A stretch of DNA of 10,962 nt from the NCBI GenBank assembly GCA_038224615.1, contig JBBRFH010000110.1, positions 1 to 10,962 of the forward strand, in the 5' to 3' direction. This document shows positions 5,744 through 10,962 of the stretch, piece after piece (the stretch's first letter is position 1; each line of letters opens with the position of its first letter). Source of the stretch: JBBRFH01 sp038224615. Lineage in GTDB: Bacteria; Planctomycetota; Phycisphaerae; Tepidisphaerales; Tepidisphaeraceae. The notes below the pieces were generated by a model, which saw nothing but the letters and a program-made list of their open reading frames with translations, was not told where the DNA came from and searched no databases. The translations under genes were made by a program, and so were the position numbers.

Positions 5744-5751
5744 GAAAATCC

Positions 5752-6801
<1,050 letters not shown>

Positions 6802-6916
6802 TCCGAGGCGCGCTTGAACGTTTGACGCAGCAGATGTTCGCTTGCCGCAATGGAATTGCCTACGAATCCTGTATAAGATCGCGGGTTGTGGCTACGAACG
6901 CGATTGCCAACCCGGA

Positions 6917-7000
6917 CGTCTTCTGTACTGTGGGCATCTTGCCCACAGCCATTCCTGCGTAGCAGTACGTGGGCAAGAAGCCCACACTACGAAGAAGACG
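6917..7000. repeat. Nested TGTGGGC/GCCCACA palindrome cluster
   Basis: Two small hairpins, CTGTGGGCA-TCT-TGCCCACAG (6928-6948) and GTGGGC-AAGAA-GCCCAC (6969-6985), are enclosed by outer arms CGTCTTCT (6917-6924) and AGAAGACG (6993-7000). The left half also pairs imperfectly with the right half over its whole length, so either two short hairpins or one long one can form. A further hairpin CGGGTTG/CAACCCG lies at 6882-6914. The unit ends 31 bp before the oxidoreductase start. Confidence 0.85.
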
Positions 7001-7031
7001 TTTTGTCGCCCACTAATCTGAAAGTACGTTC

Positions 7032-10000
7032 GTGAAGCACGCCTCGAATTCGTCCTCTTCCCCATCCCCCGAGCTGATCCTCTCGCACGGCCTCACTTTC
7101 GCCGAGCTGTACACGCGCGACGGACTGGTGCGGCTCGATGCGGCGTTCCTTCAGCAACTGGAAACCCGCTCGCCCGACCTGCACGCGCAACTGCAGAGCG
7201 CCCGCGCCGCACCGGCGTCGCTGGCGGCCAAGCCCGAGTCGGATCTGATCGTCGCTGTCGCGCCGCACCTCGAGGATTTCCTCGCCGACCTCTTCAACAT
7301 CGGCGATCAACTCCACGCCTTGCAAGCCAAGCATCACGCGCTGGCGCCGCTGGCGACCGTCAAGCGTAAGTTCGTCCAGCCGAAGTCCAACCGCGCCACG
7401 CCCCAGCAGGCGGCCGCCATCAACGGCAACGCGGTGGCGACCGAGCTTGAGGCGTTCTTCCAGGCGCAACTCACTGAGATGAGTTTCGCCGAGCACGTTG
7501 CGCAGTGGCTCGACGACGAGAAGGCCTACCCGCAGCAGCTCGTGCTGGCGACGCAATACGCGCAGTGGGCCGTCCATTCGCCGGAGGGAAAAAAGAAGCA
7601 TGCCGACGGCGTGCTCTTCCGGCTGCCGCAAAAGCTGGACATGACGCACCTCGTCCACATCGACGAGGTGACGGTGAACGGGCTCGCCCAGTTCACGTTC
7701 GATTCCAAGCGATGGCGCAACCGCGAAGGTTTCCATCTGACCGACGTCGGCACAGACCTGCGCGGCGCGCTCGACCAGGCCAGCTACTGCGTCAAGTGCC
7801 ACCACCAGGGCAAGGACAGTTGCTCGCACGGGTTGAAGGAGAAGACCGGCGAGGTGAAGAAGACCGTCTTCAACGTCCCGCTCGACGGCTGCCCGCTCGA
7901 GGAGAAAATCTCCGAGATGCACGAGGTGAAACAGGCCGGCAATCCGATCGGGGCGCTGGCGGTCATCATTGTCGACAACCCGATGTGCGCCGGCACCGGG
8001 CACCGCATCTGCAACGACTGCATGAAGTCGTGCATCTATCAGAAGCAGGAACCCGTCGACATCCCGCAGGCCGAGACGCGCACCCTCAAGGACGTGCTCG
8101 AATTGCCCTGGGGGTTTGAGATCTACAGCCTGCTGACTCGCTGGAACCCGCTCAATTTCACCCGGCCGCTGCCGGTCGCGCAGACGGGCAAGAAGGTGCT
8201 GATCGTCGGCCTCGGGCCGGCGGGCTTTACCCTCGCGCATTTCCTGATGAACGACGGGCATTCCGTCGTCGCCGTCGACGGGCTGAAGATCGAGCCGCTC
8301 GCGCCCGACATCGCCGGCATCGACGCGTTCGGCAAGCGACAGAAAATGCGGCCGCTGTTCAATGTCTCCGAAATCTACGAACGTCTTGACGACCGCGTGA
8401 TGGCCGGCTTCGGGGGCGTCGCGGAGTATGGGATCACCGTCCGCTGGAACAAGAACTTCCTCAAGGTCATCCGCCTCCTGCTCGAACGCCGCAATGAGTT
8501 CGCGATGTTCGGCGGCGTGCGCTTCGGCGGGACAATGACCGTCGATTCAGCCTTTGCGATGGGCTTCGACCACATCGCGCTGTGCATGGGTGCCGGCCGG
8601 CCCACCGTCATTCCGATGAAGAACGGGCTGGTGCGCGGCGTGCGGCAGGCGTCGGACTTCCTCATGGCGCTGCAGCTTACCGGCGCCGCCAAGAAGGAAT
8701 CGATCGCCAATCTCCAGGTCCGCATGCCCATCGTCGTCATCGGCGGCGGGCTTACCGCGATCGACACCGCCACCGAGTCGCTCGCCTACTACCCCGTGCA
8801 GGTCGAAAAGTTCCTGCAGCGCTACGAAGAACTCGTCGCCAACTACGGCCAGCCGCACGTCGTTGCGAAGTGGATCGCCGAGGAAAACGAGATCTCGAAC
8901 GAATTCATCACCCACGCTCGCGCCATCCGCGCCGAGCGCGCCGTCGCCGCAAAGGAAGGCCGGCCGGCACGGATTATCGACCTGCTCAACCAGTGGGGCG
9001 GCAGCACTGTCGCGTACCGGCGGCGCATGATCGATTCGCCGAGCTATACGCTCAACCACGAAGAGATTCACAAGGCGATGGAAGAGGGCATCCGCTTCGC
9101 CGAGTGCGTCGGCCCGCAGGAAGTGGAAGTCGATCAGTACGGCGCCGCCAGCGCGCTCAAGCTCGAAAAGTTCGCCGTCGATGAGCACGGCAAGTTCAAT
9201 CACACCGGCGAAACCGTCACGCTGCCGGCGAAGTCGATTCTGGTTGCCGCAGGCACGCAGCCGAACACGGTGCTCGCGCGCGAAGACCTTCACAACGTAC
9301 ACCTTGACGGCCGCTATTTTCAAGCCATGGACGAGGCCGGCGAGCCGGTCAAGCCGGAGAAATCGTCGAAGCCCGCGAAGACCTACGTGCTGATGTCGCT
9401 CCGGCCCGACGGCAAGGCGATCAGTTTCTTCGGCGATCTGCACCCGTCGTTCGCCGGCAACGTCGTCAAGGCGATGGGCGGGGCCAAGCAGGGCTACCCC
9501 GTCGTCTCGCGCACGCTCGCCCGCATGGAGGCGACAAGCCCCGCGCCCGCGGAGCTGGTCGCGACCGTCACCGACGGCCTGCGCGCCGTCATCCACGACG
9601 TCGTGCGGCTCACGCCCACGATCGTCGAAGTCATCGTCCGCGCCCCGCTCGCCGCCCGCGCGTTCAAGCCCGGCCAGTTCTATCGCCTGCAGAACTACGA
9701 AACCACCGCCGCCCGCAGCGATACCACCACCCTCGGCATGGAAGGCCTCGCCCTCACCGGCGCATCGGTCGATTTTAAGAACGGCTTGCTCTCGACGATC
9801 GTCCTGGAGATGGGTGGCTCGTCCGATTTGTGCGCGCTACTTAAGCCCGGCGAGCCTGTCATCCTCATGGGCCCGACCGGCGAACCGACCGAAACTCCGT
9901 CGCATGAAACCGTCATCCTCGCCGGCGGGGGGCTTGGCAACGCCGTGCTCTTCTCCATCGGCCAGGAGATGCGCGCCGCCGGCTCACGCGTCATCTACTT

Positions 10001-10628
10001 CGCCGGCTACAAGAAGGTCATCGATCGCTACAAGATCGACGAGATCGAGAAGGCCGCCGACGTCATCACCTGGTGCTGCGACGAGCACCCCGGCTTCACG
10101 CCCGGCCGAGTGCAGGACCGCGCCTTCGTCGGCAACATCGTCGAAGCCATGGCCGCCTACGCCCGCGGCGATCTCGGCGACGTGCCCATCCCGCTCAGCG
10201 AGGCCGACCGCTTCATCGTCATCGGCTCCGACGGCATGATGAAAGGCGTGCAGGAAGCCCGCCACACGGTGCTTCGCCCGTACCTCAAGCCGCACCACCG
10301 CGCCATCGGCAGCATCAATTCGCCCATGCAGTGCATGATGAAAGAGATCTGCGCCCAGTGCCTGCAGATGCACAAGGACCCGGTCACCGGCGAAGAAACG
10401 GTCGTCTTCTCCTGCGCCAACCAGGACCAGCCGCTCGACCACGTCCGCTTCGACAACCTCCGCTCGCGGCTCAGCCAGAACAGCGTCCATGAGAAGCTGA
10501 CCAAGATGTGGATCGACCACACCCTCCGCCAACTCCACCTCCGCCCGCCATCGAGCGACGTGCGATTGGCGCAAGACATGCAGATGCCGACGCTGGCCGG
10601 CGCGACGCCGACAAACCCGCTGCGCTAA
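7032..10628 (+). CDS. Fused GltD-like / PyrK-like flavin, iron-sulfur oxidoreductase (NfnAB-type modules in one chain)
   Basis: 1198 residues from GTG 7032, the first start after an in-frame TAA; no clear Shine-Dalgarno. Residues 1-245 are a helical, family-specific N-terminus. Eight cysteines follow (253, 256, 264, 287 and 319, 327, 330, 334), suited to two [4Fe-4S] clusters as in GltD/NfnB. VLIVGLGPAGFTLAHFL (389-405) binds FAD and VVIGGGLTAIDTATE (568-582) NAD(P); ~586-690 is an insertion rich in charged helices. Residues ~850-1130 form a ferredoxin-reductase/PyrK-like module: flavin motif FKPGQFYRLQNY (878-889), NAD motif ILAGGGLGNAVLFS (962-975), and C1101-x5-C1107-x2-C1110-x17-C1128, a PyrK-like [2Fe-2S] site. 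These are the modules of the electron-bifurcating transhydrogenase NfnAB, here GltD-first. No hydrophobic span; probably cytoplasmic. Bifurcation is inferred; similar long proteins exist in other bacteria as poorly characterised oxidoreductases. Confidence 0.85.
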   Translation: MKHASNSSSSPSPELILSHGLTFAELYTRDGLVRLDAAFLQQLETRSPDLHAQLQSARAAPASLAAKPESDLIVAVAPHLEDFLADLFNIGDQLHALQAKHHALAPLATVKRKFVQPKSNRATPQQAAAINGNAVATELEAFFQAQLTEMSFAEHVAQWLDDEKAYPQQLVLATQYAQWAVHSPEGKKKHADGVLFRLPQKLDMTHLVHIDEVTVNGLAQFTFDSKRWRNREGFHLTDVGTDLRGALDQASYCVKCHHQGKDSCSHGLKEKTGEVKKTVFNVPLDGCPLEEKISEMHEVKQAGNPIGALAVIIVDNPMCAGTGHRICNDCMKSCIYQKQEPVDIPQAETRTLKDVLELPWGFEIYSLLTRWNPLNFTRPLPVAQTGKKVLIVGLGPAGFTLAHFLMNDGHSVVAVDGLKIEPLAPDIAGIDAFGKRQKMRPLFNVSEIYERLDDRVMAGFGGVAEYGITVRWNKNFLKVIRLLLERRNEFAMFGGVRFGGTMTVDSAFAMGFDHIALCMGAGRPTVIPMKNGLVRGVRQASDFLMALQLTGAAKKESIANLQVRMPIVVIGGGLTAIDTATESLAYYPVQVEKFLQRYEELVANYGQPHVVAKWIAEENEISNEFITHARAIRAERAVAAKEGRPARIIDLLNQWGGSTVAYRRRMIDSPSYTLNHEEIHKAMEEGIRFAECVGPQEVEVDQYGAASALKLEKFAVDEHGKFNHTGETVTLPAKSILVAAGTQPNTVLAREDLHNVHLDGRYFQAMDEAGEPVKPEKSSKPAKTYVLMSLRPDGKAISFFGDLHPSFAGNVVKAMGGAKQGYPVVSRTLARMEATSPAPAELVATVTDGLRAVIHDVVRLTPTIVEVIVRAPLAARAFKPGQFYRLQNYETTAARSDTTTLGMEGLALTGASVDFKNGLLSTIVLEMGGSSDLCALLKPGEPVILMGPTGEPTETPSHETVILAGGGLGNAVLFSIGQEMRAAGSRVIYFAGYKKVIDRYKIDEIEKAADVITWCCDEHPGFTPGRVQDRAFVGNIVEAMAAYARGDLGDVPIPLSEADRFIVIGSDGMMKGVQEARHTVLRPYLKPHHRAIGSINSPMQCMMKEICAQCLQMHKDPVTGEETVVFSCANQDQPLDHVRFDNLRSRLSQNSVHEKLTKMWIDHTLRQLHLRPPSSDVRLAQDMQMPTLAGATPTNPLR

Positions 10629-10653
10629 CGCATGGGTCAACGATGATTCCGAC

Positions 10654-10742
10654 GGTGCCACAAGGTCAGCGGTACTCCGCAGACCTGTGCGACGATCGCC
10701 GAACGGCACAGGTCTGGCGATTACGCCCGACCTTATGGCACC
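10654..10742. repeat. 89-bp dyad with two pairs of arms
   Basis: Outer arms GGTGCCACAAGGTC (10654-10667) and GACCTTATGGCACC (10729-10742) pair at 13 of 14; inner arms CAGACCTGTGC (10680-10690) and GCACAGGTCTG (10706-10716) are perfect over 11 bp, with a 15-nt loop and an imperfect mid-section. It starts 26 nt after the oxidoreductase stop. There is no T tract, so it is a structured 3' element or dispersed repeat rather than a standard terminator. Confidence 0.85.
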
Positions 10743-10777
10743 CGCCACGCCGGCGGCCGCACCGTATGAACCCGTAG

Positions 10778-10829
10778 GGCGGGATGGCAATCCCGCCGTT
10801 CTCGGAAGCGGCGGGATTGCCATCCCGCC
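10778..10829. repeat. Perfect 21-bp inverted repeat, each arm itself palindromic
   Basis: Arms 10778-10798 and 10809-10829 are exact reverse complements around a 10-nt loop. Each arm is also a hairpin of its own: GGCGGGAT-GGCA-ATCCCGCC. The left arm is preceded by GTA (GTAGGGCGGGAT), the same opening as the 5686 and 10861 elements. Confidence 0.9.
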
Positions 10830-10860
10830 GAACACATCTGCTGCGACGCCTGTTTAGTGG

Positions 10861-10888
10861 TGTAGGGTGGGATGAATCCCACCCTACA
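10861..10888. repeat. Perfect GTAGGGTGGGAT palindrome
   Basis: Thirteen paired bases on each side of a 2-nt centre: TGTAGGGTGGGAT-GA-ATCCCACCCTACA. It is the simplest member of the GTAGGG family in the window. The remaining 10889-10962 holds only a short CCGGCC-CATC-GGCCGG hairpin (10938-10953); no gene is seen between 10629 and the window end. Confidence 0.9.
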
Positions 10889-10962
10889 TGACTGGTCGGG
10901 CGGACGAGCGGGACAGGTCCGAATTATCCAGACGCAGCCGGCCCATCGGCCGGTGGCAAGGT

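Noticed and set aside
6987..9596. Long minus-strand frames of 424 and 349 codons
   Set aside because: They are antisense to the fused oxidoreductase, whose cofactor motifs are intact; the antisense products are His/Arg/Val/Leu-rich without motifs.

Overview
The window looks like chromosomal DNA of a GC-rich bacterium, most likely a member of the Planctomycetota (perhaps the Phycisphaerae side). The reasons are a secreted protein with two DUF4159 domains beside a MoxR ATPase, non-ATG or Shine-Dalgarno-poor starts, and gaps filled with dispersed palindromes, including the CGCAGATGA/CGCAGATTA hairpin. This assignment rests on gene content and style, not on a marker gene.

Layout. On the minus strand, 1-1176 is leuA (2-isopropylmalate synthase), whose last ~32 residues look frame-disrupted. 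Upstream of it, 1177-1473 holds what I read as a complete, undescribed leucine attenuator, in transcription order: an extended -10 promoter with TTGACA (1445-1473), a 22-residue leader peptide containing LSLSLLLL (1366-1434), an antiterminator segment overlapping the leader stop codon, a strong intrinsic terminator with a T tract (1295-1333), and then a 29-bp inverted repeat of AGGAGAC heptamers before the leuA ribosome binding site.

On the plus strand, a DapB-like/2,4-diaminopentanoate dehydrogenase family oxidoreductase (2003-3007) is followed after 54 bp by an alpha/beta-hydrolase esterase (3062-3859). They could be co-transcribed, but a palindrome lies between them. After a ~280 bp gap come the tandem DUF4159 protein (4142-5668) and a MoxR AAA+ ATPase (5752-6801). 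These two families usually sit together in a MoxR/DUF58/VWA cluster, but here the rest of the cluster is absent. Last is a 1198-residue flavin/iron-sulfur oxidoreductase (7032-10628) joining a GltD-like half to a PyrK/ferredoxin-reductase-like half, the same two modules as the Nfn transhydrogenase but in one chain and in the order GltD then PyrK.

The gaps carry at least eight imperfect or perfect palindromes (1531, 1591, 1879, 3014, 5686, 6917, 10654, 10778, 10861). Several share a GTAGGGTGnGAT / GGCGGGATnGCAATCCCGCC-type core, which suggests a dispersed small palindromic element family. No tRNA, rRNA, CRISPR array, transposase or integrase was seen.
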